NCBI GenBank assembly: GCA_963544755.1
Contig: CAUUGH010000001.1
Coordinates: forward strand, 66,067 to 130,066
DNA from: Selenomonas sp963544755
GTDB lineage: Bacteria; Bacillota; Negativicutes; Selenomonadales; Selenomonadaceae
DNA length: 64,000 nucleotides
Reading direction: 5' to 3'
Part shown: piece by piece, positions 9,371-18,385 of the stretch
How positions within the stretch are numbered: the stretch's first letter is position 1
How the letters are laid out: each line of letters opens with the position of its first letter
Notes under the pieces: generated by a model
What the model was told of the DNA's origin: nothing
Seen by the model: only the letters and a program-made list of their open reading frames with translations
Database searches by the model: none
Made by a program: the position numbers and the translations under genes

Positions 9371-9597
9371 CTAAAACTCCTTTTAAGAAAGCAATTATAA
9401 ATAATAAATCGCATACAAAAACACTGCTTTGCATACTGTAGATAACATTTCATTTATTCTAATACAAAAGTATAACAAAAAAAAACAGCCGTAGCAATAA
9501 ACGCCGATAGAGCTGTAAAATTTCAAGCTGCGAATTTACTTTTGCACCAAACCCTTACAACAAAAATAAACCAACCGACTTCAATAAAGCATGACAG

Positions 9598-9626
9598 TTG
9601 TCAGTGCAGAGTTTTTTTGTTATACT
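9598..9626 (+). promoter_or_regulatory. Sigma-A promoter of the Asp23 gene
   Basis: TTGTCA at 9598-9603 and TATACT at 9621-9626 separated by 17 bp, about 45 bases before ATG 9673. This is the clearest signal in the 9371-9672 gap; the rest of that gap is AT-rich with no other feature seen. Confidence 0.8.
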
Positions 9627-9672
9627 TGTAGTCGATAAAGGTGTTTTTGAAAGAAAATAAGGAGGTTTACTT

Positions 9673-10077
9673 ATGGCAGAAAATACAGCTCCGCTAGTAA
9701 CCAGCAACGAAGGATTAGGCTCTGTTCGCGTTGCCGATGAAGTTGTAAGCGTTGTCGCAGGGCTTGCAGCGATGGATGTCGATGGTGTCGCCGGCATGAG
9801 TGGCGGACTCATCGGCGGTATAGCTGACATACTTGGACATAAGAATTTTTCAAAAGGTGTCAAGGTCGAAGTCGGAGAGCAAGAAGCAGCCGTCGATCTC
9901 TCTATCGTCGTGACTTACGGCGTAGACATCCACCAAGTCGCCACCGAGGTACAAAAGAACGTGCGTCGTGCCATCGAAACCATGACAGGTCTAAAGGTCA
10001 TCGAAACGAACGTACAGGTACAAGGTGTCGTTTTCCCGAAAGAAGAGTCGAAAGAGCCTGCCGCACGCGTGCGCTGA
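9673..10077 (+). CDS. Asp23/Gls24 family envelope stress response protein
   Basis: A 134-aa Asp23/Gls24 (alkaline shock protein) family member. These small cytoplasmic proteins associate with the membrane and rise under envelope or alkaline stress in Firmicutes; no enzymatic activity is known. The sequence shows the family pattern VRVADEVVSVVAGLAAMDVDGVA and, later, VDLSIVVTYGVDIHQVA with VQKNVRRAIETMTGL. ATG at 9673 follows AAGGAGG. It has its own promoter and its own terminator, so it is monocistronic. The pseudo-symmetric Ser/Thr-rich N-terminus and the charged C-terminal tail are ordinary for the family. Confidence 0.94.
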   Translation: MAENTAPLVTSNEGLGSVRVADEVVSVVAGLAAMDVDGVAGMSGGLIGGIADILGHKNFSKGVKVEVGEQEAAVDLSIVVTYGVDIHQVATEVQKNVRRAIETMTGLKVIETNVQVQGVVFPKEESKEPAARVR

Positions 10078-10079
10078 CG

Positions 10080-10117
10080 AAAAACTCCATGGCGCAATAT
10101 GCCCATGGAGTTTTTTT
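10080..10117 (+). terminator. Intrinsic terminator after the Asp23 gene
   Basis: Stem ACTCCATGG / CCATGGAGT with a 10-base loop, followed by seven T. It ends the Asp23 transcript just before the DUF4234 genes. Confidence 0.88.
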
Positions 10118-10151
10118 AAAACATATAATCACATTACGAAAGGAAGTTTTT

Positions 10152-10829
10152 ATGCAGATAAAGCTAAGAGACATCACGTTAGCGATCTTATTGACCTGCA
10201 TCACCTGCGGTTTTTACTGGCTTTATTGGATGTATCGGCTGACAGATGAGATTCACGCGCTTTCAGATAAGCCACGCACGCCTAAAGGCAGCACTGTCGT
10301 ACTTTATACAGTTCTTACCTGCTCACTTTACTTTTACTACTGGCTATACAATATAGGTAGTGAGCTTGTAGAGCTTCGTCGTGCAAACGGTTTTCCCGCT
10401 GACTCTGTTGCAAGCAAGATCTATGATATTGTAAACATCGCCATGGCGTTTTTATACATCATTTTGATGTCGCTAAGATACGCCGTTGAAGGCATTTTCA
10501 CAGAAATTGCACAAGAAGAAACGCTCTTAGAAAATACATACGACGTTGAAGCTGCTATAGGATTTTTCATCTTGATGTTTATGGCTGAAATTCTCTTTTT
10601 GCTCGTCGTTCAACTCGTCTTTAGCATCATATGCATCTTAGCCGTTCATAAAAGCAAGAATGATAGCCCTGTGCTAATTTATATGCTTATGGCGCTTCTT
10701 CGCACCAACGCCTTTACTATCTCGTTTTTGCAACATTCTCTAAACGATTTTTTGCAAAAAAAAGACATGGGTAGCCTCGCTTTAAATACACCTGCCGCGA
10801 GCGTTTGTTCGCCGAAACAGGATCTTTAA
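10152..10829 (+). CDS. DUF4234 domain membrane protein
   Basis: A 225-aa integral membrane protein with the DUF4234 signature: short hydrophobic helices ending in aromatic clusters (CGFYWLYWMYRLTDEI, then LYFYYWLYNIG). About five to six membrane segments are visible, including a long central pair not found in the second copy. ATG at 10152 follows AAAGGAAG by about 6 bases; the extension upstream to 10089 overlaps the Asp23 terminator and is rejected. No function is known for the domain. It is followed by a shorter paralogue, so the pair probably arose by duplication, with an extra segment inserted or retained here (residues about 85-170). Confidence 0.8.
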   Translation: MQIKLRDITLAILLTCITCGFYWLYWMYRLTDEIHALSDKPRTPKGSTVVLYTVLTCSLYFYYWLYNIGSELVELRRANGFPADSVASKIYDIVNIAMAFLYIILMSLRYAVEGIFTEIAQEETLLENTYDVEAAIGFFILMFMAEILFLLVVQLVFSIICILAVHKSKNDSPVLIYMLMALLRTNAFTISFLQHSLNDFLQKKDMGSLALNTPAASVCSPKQDL

Positions 10830-10890
10830 TTTTCACTTAAAAGCCAAATACGCATACAACTTTTAGATAAAAACAGAAAGGACATTTTCG

Positions 10891-11307
10891 ATGACGAAAA
10901 AAAATATTGCCCTTGCGCTCGTACTTTCTTTTATCACGCTCGGCATTTATGCTATATATTGGATTTATACCATCACCGAAGATGCACATATAGCAGCCGG
11001 TCAGCGCACGACCTCTTCAGGCGGCAAGGTCATTCTCTTTCATATCCTAACCTGCGGTCTTTATAGCTTTTATTGGCTCTACAAGATTGGTGAAGCTATC
11101 GTCATAGCAAAAGAAAGACGCTTTATGCTGACAGATCGAAACTTGCCCATCATCTATCTCGCCCTTGCACTTTTTGGCTTTGGCGTTGTAAGCTATGCTC
11201 TAATGCAAAATGCACTAAATGAGATCGTCGATCACGACGCGACAGGTGAACAGGATACGCTCATCGTGCAAGATACGACGACGATCGATCTAAAAAAGAC
11301 GCTTTAA
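10891..11307 (+). CDS. DUF4234 domain membrane protein (short paralogue)
   Basis: A 138-aa membrane protein resembling the preceding gene: the first helix LVLSFITLGIYAIYWIYTITEDAH and the second FHILTCGLYSFYWLYKIGEAI match the corresponding helices of its neighbour position for position. A third helix follows and the last 25 residues are an acidic/Thr-rich soluble tail (DATGEQDTLIVQDTTTIDL). ATG at 10891 follows AAAGGAC. It is likely co-transcribed with the gene at 10152 and ended by the hairpin at 11331. The role of DUF4234 is unknown; I see nothing that assigns a function. Confidence 0.8.
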   Translation: MTKKNIALALVLSFITLGIYAIYWIYTITEDAHIAAGQRTTSSGGKVILFHILTCGLYSFYWLYKIGEAIVIAKERRFMLTDRNLPIIYLALALFGFGVVSYALMQNALNEIVDHDATGEQDTLIVQDTTTIDLKKTL

Positions 11308-11330
11308 TAAATCATGAATCAGCAAAAAAG

Positions 11331-11363
11331 AAAAGAGCCAACCGCTAGCGGACGGCTCTTTTT
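11331..11363 (+). terminator. Intrinsic terminator after the DUF4234 pair
   Basis: Stem AAAAGAGCC / GGCTCTTTT enclosing an inner CCGC-TA-GCGG hairpin and followed by T residues. It lies inside the longest possible reading frame of the next gene (from ATG 11314), which argues that the true start of that gene is downstream. Confidence 0.82.
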
Positions 11364-11373
11364 GGCTTTTAAG

Positions 11374-11775
11374 ATGATCGGTAAAGAAAAAGAAAGCTGC
11401 AAAGGCTTAAAAACACGCGCTAAAAGCGTCTTTAAGCGTTATATGCTGCTTATTGCTATAGGCATCGCCTACATGGTCTTTTGCCGCACGACGGGACTTA
11501 GCCTATCTTGCCCTTTTCATGCGCTAACAGGACTGGACTGCCCCGGCTGCGGCATCACGCGGCTTTTTCTTTCGCTTGCCGAAGGCGATCTTACAGGTGC
11601 ATTTTTGGCAAACGAAGCTTTGTTTATTTGTGGTCCTTTTTTACTGGCGATGCTCTTTTTTCAAGATCTTCATTGGATTTTTTACAGTGAAAAAAAAGAA
11701 TTGCCACGCTCTTTCGTTTGCTTTTTGCTCATAGTGTTTGCACTTTTTACGATCTGGCGCAATTTTTTTAAGTAA
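11374..11775 (+). CDS. DUF2752 domain membrane protein
   Basis: Small membrane protein with the DUF2752 core: CPFHALTGLDCPGCGITR followed by three hydrophobic segments. The Cys-rich motif sits just after the first helix and may be a metal or redox site; this is inference. The start is not settled: ATG 11314 would place a strong terminator inside the coding region and lacks a binding site, ATG 11374 has only a weak AAG upstream, and ATG 11443 would remove a basic N-terminal stretch (KGLKTRAKSVFKRY). I use 11374 (133 aa). It is convergent with the MATE gene, only 18 bases apart. Confidence 0.75.
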   Translation: MIGKEKESCKGLKTRAKSVFKRYMLLIAIGIAYMVFCRTTGLSLSCPFHALTGLDCPGCGITRLFLSLAEGDLTGAFLANEALFICGPFLLAMLFFQDLHWIFYSEKKELPRSFVCFLLIVFALFTIWRNFFK

Positions 11776-11793
11776 GGAGATAAGTTCAAATTT

Positions 11794-13137
11794 CTAGCAA
11801 ACGATCTGCTGCTTTTTGTAGCGAAAAGCCTTGGCTTTATGCCAAAGCTGGCAAAAAGAGAGCAAAACGACCGCTGCATCTGCTATTGGCACGGCTAGCC
11901 ATGCGCCCGTTAGATGGAAAAAGTGCGGTAGAACCAAAAGGCAGATCGTGATAGCCAAGAGGTTTCGCATAAAAGAGAGAATGGCTGAAATTTTGCCGTT
12001 AGAAAGCGCTGTAAAAAAGCCTGCCGCAAAAATATTAAAGCCGCAGAGCAAAAAGCTCCACGAAAAAAGCTCAAAGCCGCTAAGAGTAAGCGTGTAGACA
12101 TGGCTGGCGGATGGTAAAAAAAGTGCGATTAAAGGTGCGGCAAATATATGCGCCGCCGCAAAAGACAAGATGCCAACAAAGAATATGATGCCGAGCGATA
12201 AACGCAAAAGCCGCAAGATTTCACCATAGCCGTTTGCGCCGAATTGGTAGGAGAAAATAGGAGCCACACCGTTTGAAAAGCCTACAAATACTGCCGTTAA
12301 AAGCATCTCGGCATATAAAATGACACTTATCGCCGCAACGCCGTCGGCGCCTGCGTAAAAAAATGTCACGCGGTTAAACAGATAGGTCGTAATGCCGATA
12401 GAAAGCTGCGTTACCATTTCCGAAGAGCCGTTATAAAATGCTTGGAACATGGGATAAAAAGCGAAGCGAAAGCGTGCAAAAGAAAGTGTGCGGCTATAGC
12501 ATGAAAAGTAAAATAGACCGATAACAGCTGCGATGACATCTGAAAGCCCTGTAGCAAGACCTGCGCCGAAGATGCCCATACCTAAGCGTGCTAAAAACAG
12601 ATAGTCAAGCCCGATATTAAAAAGCCCTGCTAAAAGTGATACGAAAAAGCCTTGCATAGGTCTGCCGTCGGCGATGTAGAAAGCATTAAAAATGATCATC
12701 AATGTGACAAAAGGCGCAAAAGCGATATTTGATACAAGATAAGAATAACAGTCGTCATAAAGTTCCGGTGAAGCGCCTAAGAGCAGCAAGAGCGGCTCGA
12801 TAAAGAAAATTACCGTGCCGGAAAGCAGCGCACCGAGTACGGCACCTATCGCTGCAATTAAGCTAAAGTGTGCGTTAGCAAGCGTTAGATCGCCTTCGCC
12901 GAGCGTTTTGGCAACAAGCGCGGAGCCGCCCGCTGCAAGCATGATGGCGATGCCAAAGACGAGATTTAGCGTGGGATAGACAATGTTTGAAGCGGCAAGC
13001 GCAAGACTTCCTGCATAACGGCCGATGAAAATGCCGTCTGTCAGCGTATAGATGGAAATGACGAGCATCACACCGACAGACGGCGCTGCAAAACGCAGCA
13101 AACTGCCAAGATGAAAATGCTTTTCTAGGGCATTCAT
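11794..13137 (-). CDS. MATE family efflux transporter
   Basis: A 447-aa, 12-helix multidrug and toxic compound extrusion protein in the cytoplasmic membrane; such proteins export cationic drugs or metabolites using Na+ or H+ gradients. It has the two pseudo-repeat halves, the first starting PSVGVMLVISIYTLTDGIFIGRYAG and with the typical AASNIVYPTLNLVFGIAIMLAAGGSALVAKTLGEGD stretch split across helices 2 and 3. ATG at 13137 follows AAAGGAGAA. Substrate cannot be read from sequence. It is transcribed on its own, divergently from the calcium ATPase gene. Confidence 0.93.
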   Translation of the reverse strand: MNALEKHFHLGSLLRFAAPSVGVMLVISIYTLTDGIFIGRYAGSLALAASNIVYPTLNLVFGIAIMLAAGGSALVAKTLGEGDLTLANAHFSLIAAIGAVLGALLSGTVIFFIEPLLLLLGASPELYDDCYSYLVSNIAFAPFVTLMIIFNAFYIADGRPMQGFFVSLLAGLFNIGLDYLFLARLGMGIFGAGLATGLSDVIAAVIGLFYFSCYSRTLSFARFRFAFYPMFQAFYNGSSEMVTQLSIGITTYLFNRVTFFYAGADGVAAISVILYAEMLLTAVFVGFSNGVAPIFSYQFGANGYGEILRLLRLSLGIIFFVGILSFAAAHIFAAPLIALFLPSASHVYTLTLSGFELFSWSFLLCGFNIFAAGFFTALSNGKISAILSFMRNLLAITICLLVLPHFFHLTGAWLAVPIADAAVVLLSFCQLWHKAKAFRYKKQQIVC

Positions 13138-13304
13138 GAAAATTCTCCTTTATTTATGACCGAATCTCTTTGATTTACATTGTAAGCTACATCATAGGTG
13201 CGATGTCAAGCCTTAGATAGCAAACTACACGCACAAAAAGCCGCTTTATAGATAAAAGCGCGCTCTCCTTCGTAAAAATGAGCAAATCAGTCCGCTCCTT
13301 TGGC

Positions 13305-13332
13305 TTGACCTCTTGCATTTTCATGGTAGAAT
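13305..13332 (+). promoter_or_regulatory. Promoter of the calcium ATPase gene
   Basis: TTGACC at 13305-13310 and TAGAAT at 13327-13332 with a 16-bp spacer, about 64 bases before ATG 13396. Confidence 0.72.
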
Positions 13333-13395
13333 GTTATCAAATGCTTTAAAGAGAATTTTTCGCAGAAAGTAAGATGAGCTAAAAGGAGAAATTTT

Positions 13396-16032
13396 ATGCA
13401 AATTAAAGGCTTGACGGATGAACAAGTTCTTGCCTTACGAGAAAAGTATGGCACGAACGGCATTACCGAGCAGCAAAGTGAGGGTTTTTGGGAAAAACTC
13501 AAGGGGAGTTTTGACGATCCGATCATTAAAATTCTTTGCGTTGCGCTTGCCATCAATGTCATTTTTGCTTTTTTAGGGCAAGTTGCGTGGTACGAATCGG
13601 TAGGCATCGCGCTAGCGGTGATTTTAGCGACGACGGTTGCGACATATTCTGAATATCAAAACGAGAATGCTTTCCAAAAGTTACAAGAAGAAGCATCTCT
13701 TATCAAGTGCAAGGTCTACAGAAACGGGATATTAACGGAAATTGCCATTGATGAGATCGTCATGGGTGATTTCGTGCTTTTGCAGACAGGCGATAAGATT
13801 CCGGCAGACGGCGTGATCTATGACGGCTCGATCCAAGTCGATCAGTCTGTCTTAAACGGTGAGGCAAAAGAGGCGACTAAGACGCCGGCAGCAAAAGGCG
13901 ATGAAGAAGCGGCGCAAAGCTTAGATTTTCTTCATCCACATAAAGTGTTTCGCGGCGCGGTCGTCTGCGGCGGCAACGCTGTGATGCAAACGACGACGCT
14001 TGGCGACAAGACGCTTTACGGTAAGATCGCAGGCGAATTGCAGACAGATGAAGAGCGCGATACGCCGCTGAAGGTAAAGCTGTCCAATCTTGCAAAGCAG
14101 ATCAGTAATTTCGGCTACATCGGCGGCATCGCGATTGCCGTCGCTTTGATGTTTGAGCGCATAGTCTTTCATAACGGCTTTGATCTGGCGCGAATCTTGG
14201 CGTACTGCTCAAACTGGCTTGTACTGGCAAACGATCTTGTCGATGCTGTGATGCTTGCCGTCATCATCATCGTCGTTGCGGTGCCGGAGGGCTTGCCGCT
14301 GATGATCGCTATAGTTTCAGCGCAAAATATGGGCAAGATGCTAAAAGATAATGTGTTGGTGCGCAAAATATCGGGCATCGAAACAGCCGGCAGCTTAAAC
14401 ATTCTTTTTAGCGATAAAACAGGCACAATAACGAAGGGACAGCTTGAAGCCGTCGCCTTTGTTGACGGGCAAGCAAAGCAATTTGCCGCCTATAAAGAGC
14501 TTGGCGCAGGGCTTCAAAAGCTGGTAAATCTAAGCGTGCGTTACAATACGAGCGCCGTCATAAACGGCAAAGAGGCTGTCGGCGGCAACGCGACAGAGCG
14601 AGCGATATTTGGCTTCGTTGCCTTAGATAGTGAAGAAATGAATGAAACGATCAAAAATGCCGTGCCGTTTAACAGTAAAAATAAATATTCGCTCTCAGAA
14701 GTTGCAGGCGATTACAATATGACCTTAGCTAAGGGTGCGCCGGAAAAGCTTCTGGCACTTTGTGACTCTTATTATGATGAGAACGGCGAAAAAAAGCTGC
14801 TTACAAATCCTGCGGCGATTACAGACTGTATCGACGCCTTAGCGGCGCGTGCCATCCGCGTTTTAGCCCTCGCCGTTTACGAAGGAGCTATCCCGGAAGA
14901 CGGCGCTTTACCTAAAAGCGGTCTTATATTTGTCGGCGCCGTCGGTATTCGCGACGAGGTGCGCCCGGAGTCTATCGAAGCAATCAAAAGCGTACATAGT
15001 GCCGGCGTGCAGGTCGTCATGATAACAGGCGACCGACAAGATACGGCAAGCGCGATCGCCAAAGAAGCGGGTCTTTTGCAAAAAGATGATGATGTCATCA
15101 TGACGAGCGACGAACTTGCCGCGCTGGATGATGCGGCGCTAAAAGCTCTCTTGCCGCGCCTTCGCGTCGTAGCGCGTGCGCTGCCGACAGATAAAAGCCG
15201 CCTCGTGCGTCTGGCGCAGGAAATGAACTTAGTCGTAGGCATGACAGGCGACGGGGTCAACGATTCGCCGGCATTAAAGAAAGCTGATGTAGGCTTTGCC
15301 ATGGGCGGCGGCACGGAAGTTGCCAAAGAAGCAAGTGAGATCGTTATTTTAGATGATAATTTTCAGTCGATCGGTCGCGCCATCTTATACGGTCGCACGA
15401 TTTATAACAGCATCCGCAAATTCATTGTGTTCCAGCTGACGATAAACGTCGCCGCCGTCTTCATTTCCTTCGTCGCACCGCTTTTAGGCATGGATACGCC
15501 GCTATCTATCACGCAATTTTTGTGGATAAATCTCGTCATGGATACTTTGGCGGCGCTCGCGTTTGGCGGTGAGCCGGCGCTTCGTCGCTTCATGAAAGAA
15601 CAGCCTAAAGCGCGAGATGAAAACATCATCAGTAAATATATGGTATCTGCCATCGGCGTCAGCTCTTTATGGTGCTTTTTACTTAGCCTTTTCTTCCTTA
15701 TGAGCGATGCAGCTCATGCCTATTTTCGCCCCGACGAAGCAAATCATTACCTCTTGACGGGCTACTTTGCGTTCTTTATCTTCATGGCGGTATTTAACGC
15801 CTTTAATGCGCGTACCGATGAAAAGAATCTTTTTGACAACATCACACAAAATCAAGGGTTTTTGCGTGTCATGGGGCTTATTGTAATAGTGCAGATAGCA
15901 ATGACCTATTTAGGCGGCGAGATCTTACATTGTTATGGCTTGACGCTTAGAGAATGGACATTTGTACTCGCGCTTGCAATTACTATTGTGCCAATTGATC
16001 TGATTAGAAAAGCGATTGTAGCAAAAGCATAG
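13396..16032 (+). CDS. Calcium-translocating P-type ATPase, PMCA type
   Basis: P2B-like ATPase predicted to export Ca2+ across the cytoplasmic membrane. The 878-aa protein has an N-terminal cation-ATPase domain, the actuator TGE-type loop here as VLNGEAKEATK, the transport-site helix VAVPEGLPLMIAI, the phosphorylated Asp340 in SDKTGTITKG, the nucleotide-domain KGAPEKLL, and the hinge MTGDGVNDSPALKKADVGFAMG, then six C-terminal membrane helices. ATG at 13396 follows AAAGGAG. The canonical actuator motif is TGES, so NGEA at residues about 154-157 is a variation worth noting. It directly precedes the Ter operon in the same direction; TerD-family proteins bind calcium, so a shared role in Ca2+ homeostasis is plausible. 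Confidence 0.93.
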   Translation: MQIKGLTDEQVLALREKYGTNGITEQQSEGFWEKLKGSFDDPIIKILCVALAINVIFAFLGQVAWYESVGIALAVILATTVATYSEYQNENAFQKLQEEASLIKCKVYRNGILTEIAIDEIVMGDFVLLQTGDKIPADGVIYDGSIQVDQSVLNGEAKEATKTPAAKGDEEAAQSLDFLHPHKVFRGAVVCGGNAVMQTTTLGDKTLYGKIAGELQTDEERDTPLKVKLSNLAKQISNFGYIGGIAIAVALMFERIVFHNGFDLARILAYCSNWLVLANDLVDAVMLAVIIIVVAVPEGLPLMIAIVSAQNMGKMLKDNVLVRKISGIETAGSLNILFSDKTGTITKGQLEAVAFVDGQAKQFAAYKELGAGLQKLVNLSVRYNTSAVINGKEAVGGNATERAIFGFVALDSEEMNETIKNAVPFNSKNKYSLSEVAGDYNMTLAKGAPEKLLALCDSYYDENGEKKLLTNPAAITDCIDALAARAIRVLALAVYEGAIPEDGALPKSGLIFVGAVGIRDEVRPESIEAIKSVHSAGVQVVMITGDRQDTASAIAKEAGLLQKDDDVIMTSDELAALDDAALKALLPRLRVVARALPTDKSRLVRLAQEMNLVVGMTGDGVNDSPALKKADVGFAMGGGTEVAKEASEIVILDDNFQSIGRAILYGRTIYNSIRKFIVFQLTINVAAVFISFVAPLLGMDTPLSITQFLWINLVMDTLAALAFGGEPALRRFMKEQPKARDENIISKYMVSAIGVSSLWCFLLSLFFLMSDAAHAYFRPDEANHYLLTGYFAFFIFMAVFNAFNARTDEKNLFDNITQNQGFLRVMGLIVIVQIAMTYLGGEILHCYGLTLREWTFVLALAITIVPIDLIRKAIVAKA

Positions 16033-16186
16033 GAGTATGAAAAACGCGGATTCGCTAAAGACGCTCAGATTTATGTAAATGCGTCACGATGGGCGATGGA
16101 ATGTATCCGTGCTTCTTGAAGGCGGCTTTGGTAAAAAGCACCGATGTCGCCTGTTTTTTTTAACGCAGGAGGGATACAGCATACAA

Positions 16187-17506
16187 ATGAATATCTGCAA
16201 GGGACAAAAGATAGATCTGACGAAGAATAACCGAGCGTTAAAGAGCATACTCGTCGGCATGGGTTGGCAGGCGAACGCGGCGTTAGATCTTGATACGGCA
16301 GCATTTTTGCTTGCGGCGCAGGGAAAAGTCGCGAGCGATGCGGACTTCGTCTTTTATGGCAATGCGCGTCATGTGTCGGGAGCGGTTGAATATATCGAGG
16401 CGCCAATCGCTGATGATCGCCGACAAGTGCGCGTGGATCTGGTCGCTTTGCCCACCGCTATTGAAAAGATCGCTTTGACTTTGACGATCTACGATGCAAA
16501 CGCGCGGCGCCAAAATTTCGGGCAGGTTCAAGGCGCGTATATCCGTATCCTCGATGCGACAAGCGGCAGTGAGCTTTTGCGCTATGATCTCGGCGCGAAC
16601 TTTTCCGTAGAAACAGCGATTGTTGTCGGCGAACTTTACCGCTACAAGGGCGAGTGGAAGTTTAACGCCGTCGGCGCAGGGTATCAAGGCGGTTTAGAAG
16701 CGCTTTGCAAAAGTTTCGGCATCGAAGTAAGCGCAGGAGAGGGCGCACCTGCACCTTCTCCACCGCCTGCACCTTCTCCTACCCAACGCGCTTTGCTAAA
16801 CCGCGGACGAGATGGCGCACCTATCCGACATCAACCGCTGAATTTCGGCAGAAACAGCACGCCACCTATGAACACGGCATCGACCGCACCGAAGAAGATC
16901 GAACTAAAAAAAGGGCAAAAGGTCAATCTGATCAAGGAAGGCGGACTTGGCGAAATTTCCATCAATCTCAACTGGCATCAGCAGCCAAAGGCAAAGGATT
17001 CGGGGTTTTTCGCATCTATCTTTGGTAGCGGCGGCAATACGGGCGGCATCGATCTTGATCTCGGCTGCCTTTATGAGTTAAAAAACGGCGGCAAGGGCTG
17101 CGTGCAGGCACTCGGCGCTGCCTTTGGCAACCTCTCGCAGCGTCCTTGGATCGCGCTTGACGGCGACGATCGCACGGGCAGCAACGCCGCCGGCGAAACG
17201 CTGCGCGTCAACGGCAAGATGGCAGCAAAGATCAAGCGCATCCTCGTCTACACCTTCATCTACGACGGCATTGCCAACTGGCAGCAAGCAGACGGTGTCG
17301 TGACCGTCAAATGCCCGGGCAGCCCCGACATCATCGTACGCATGGACGAATACGGCTCGTCAAAGGGTATGTGCGCCATCGCCATGCTTGAAAACATCAA
17401 CGACACGTTTAGCGTCGAAAAGCTCGTGCATTTTTTTCATGGCCACAAGGATATGGATAAGGCGTATCGTTGGGGGCTTCGCTGGACGAAGGGCAGCAAG
17501 GATTAA
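16187..17506 (+). CDS. TerD-TerA-like fusion protein of the Ter stress system
   Basis: A 439-aa protein with two Ter domains. Residues 1-180 are a TerD domain (DLDTAAFLLAAQGKV, DADFVFYGNARHVSGAVEY, GELYRYKGEWKFNAVGAGYQGG). A Pro/Ala linker (PAPSPPPAPSPTQ) follows, then a TerA-like C-terminal domain from about residue 235 (KIELKKGQKVNLIKEGG, GGIDLDLGCLYELKNG, DEYGSSKGMCAIA). The N-terminal domain has lost the acidic TGDNLTGEGEGDDE loop that coordinates calcium in its paralogues; it has EAPIADDRRQ instead. The start at 16187 follows GGAGG at a rather long 14-base spacing; the frame extends upstream to 16079 but without TerD homology. First gene of the operon. Ter proteins act in a cytoplasmic stress system against tellurite, phage and other insults; the mechanism is unresolved. 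Confidence 0.88.
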   Translation: MNICKGQKIDLTKNNRALKSILVGMGWQANAALDLDTAAFLLAAQGKVASDADFVFYGNARHVSGAVEYIEAPIADDRRQVRVDLVALPTAIEKIALTLTIYDANARRQNFGQVQGAYIRILDATSGSELLRYDLGANFSVETAIVVGELYRYKGEWKFNAVGAGYQGGLEALCKSFGIEVSAGEGAPAPSPPPAPSPTQRALLNRGRDGAPIRHQPLNFGRNSTPPMNTASTAPKKIELKKGQKVNLIKEGGLGEISINLNWHQQPKAKDSGFFASIFGSGGNTGGIDLDLGCLYELKNGGKGCVQALGAAFGNLSQRPWIALDGDDRTGSNAAGETLRVNGKMAAKIKRILVYTFIYDGIANWQQADGVVTVKCPGSPDIIVRMDEYGSSKGMCAIAMLENINDTFSVEKLVHFFHGHKDMDKAYRWGLRWTKGSKD

Positions 17507-17615
17507 GTAAGAGCCGCCAGCAAAGAAAAACGCAAGAAGAGATCTAGAGTAAGCCTTAGGGAAATTTTTCTTTGTAAAATGAAGGGAAAAAGCGTCGGTA
17601 AGGCGAATACCTTTG

Positions 17616-17639
17616 TATGTTAATTATTTCATTAACATA
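17616..17639. promoter_or_regulatory. Inverted repeat before the second Ter gene, possible operator
   Basis: Perfect 9-bp inverted repeat TATGTTAAT / ATTAACATA around a 6-base centre, inside a 169-bp gap between two TerD-family genes. A weak promoter (TTGTAT, 17 bp, CATATA) overlaps it, so a regulator-binding site for an internal promoter is possible. Confidence 0.45.
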
Positions 17640-17675
17640 TAGATTCAAAAAGAAATATCAAGGAGGCAGCATCTT

Positions 17676-18281
17676 ATGAGTGTAAATCTGCAAAAAGGGC
17701 AGAAGGTAAATTTAAAAAAATCAGATGGTCAGTCACTATCGTACATTCGTATCGGGCTAGGCTGGGATCCTGTTACGCAGGAAAAAAGCGGCTTTTTGGG
17801 TTCGCTCTTTGGTAGCTCTGCACCTGATATTGACTGTGATGCAAGCGTTATCGCCTGCAAGGGCGGTCGTCTGGCGGCATTTGGCGATGTCGTTTACTTT
17901 GGAAACCTCAAACATTCATCAGGTGCTATCATCCACACGGGCGACAACTTGACAGGCGAGGGCGACGGTGACGATGAGCAGATCCTTGTCGATTTACCAA
18001 AGATACCCGACGCTTACGATAAATTGGTATTTGTCGTTAATATCTACGATTGTAAATCGCGAAAGCAAGATTTTGGCATGATCAAAAATGCTTTTATTCG
18101 TATTTGCGATGAAAATACAGGCGCGGAATTTTGTCGCTACAACCTATCAGAAAATTACGCCGGCATGACGGCGATGATCTTTGGTGAGCTTTATCGCCAC
18201 CAAGGCGAATGGAAGTTTAACGCCATCGGGCAAGGAACAAAGGATACGGGGCTAAAAGATTTATCAAAGCACTATCAGTAA
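17676..18281 (+). CDS. TerD family protein (TerZ-like)
   Basis: A 201-aa single-domain TerD-family protein starting MSVNLQKGQKVNLKKSDGQS. It keeps the calcium loop as HTGDNLTGEGDGDDEQI and ends with GEWKFNAIGQGTKD. Compared with the two TerD copies downstream it has a Ser/Gly-rich insert (SGFLGSLFGSS) before the first acidic motif and DCDASVIA in place of DLDASAFLL, features of the TerZ/TerX branch. ATG follows AAGGAGG by 8 bases. TerD-family proteins bind two Ca2+ ions; those ligands appear intact here. Confidence 0.9.
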   Translation: MSVNLQKGQKVNLKKSDGQSLSYIRIGLGWDPVTQEKSGFLGSLFGSSAPDIDCDASVIACKGGRLAAFGDVVYFGNLKHSSGAIIHTGDNLTGEGDGDDEQILVDLPKIPDAYDKLVFVVNIYDCKSRKQDFGMIKNAFIRICDENTGAEFCRYNLSENYAGMTAMIFGELYRHQGEWKFNAIGQGTKDTGLKDLSKHYQ

Positions 18282-18385
18282 GACATCATGCCATTAAGGC
18301 TTGATATAAGAAGCGGCACACTGGTGCCTTGCTTGAAAAGCACAGCTTTATGCGGCTTTTGCAGCTATCTGTAAGGAGGAACATT

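Noticed and set aside
9555..9863. A minus-strand reading frame across the Asp23 promoter
   Set aside because: It covers a clear promoter and the 5' end of the Asp23 gene in antisense.
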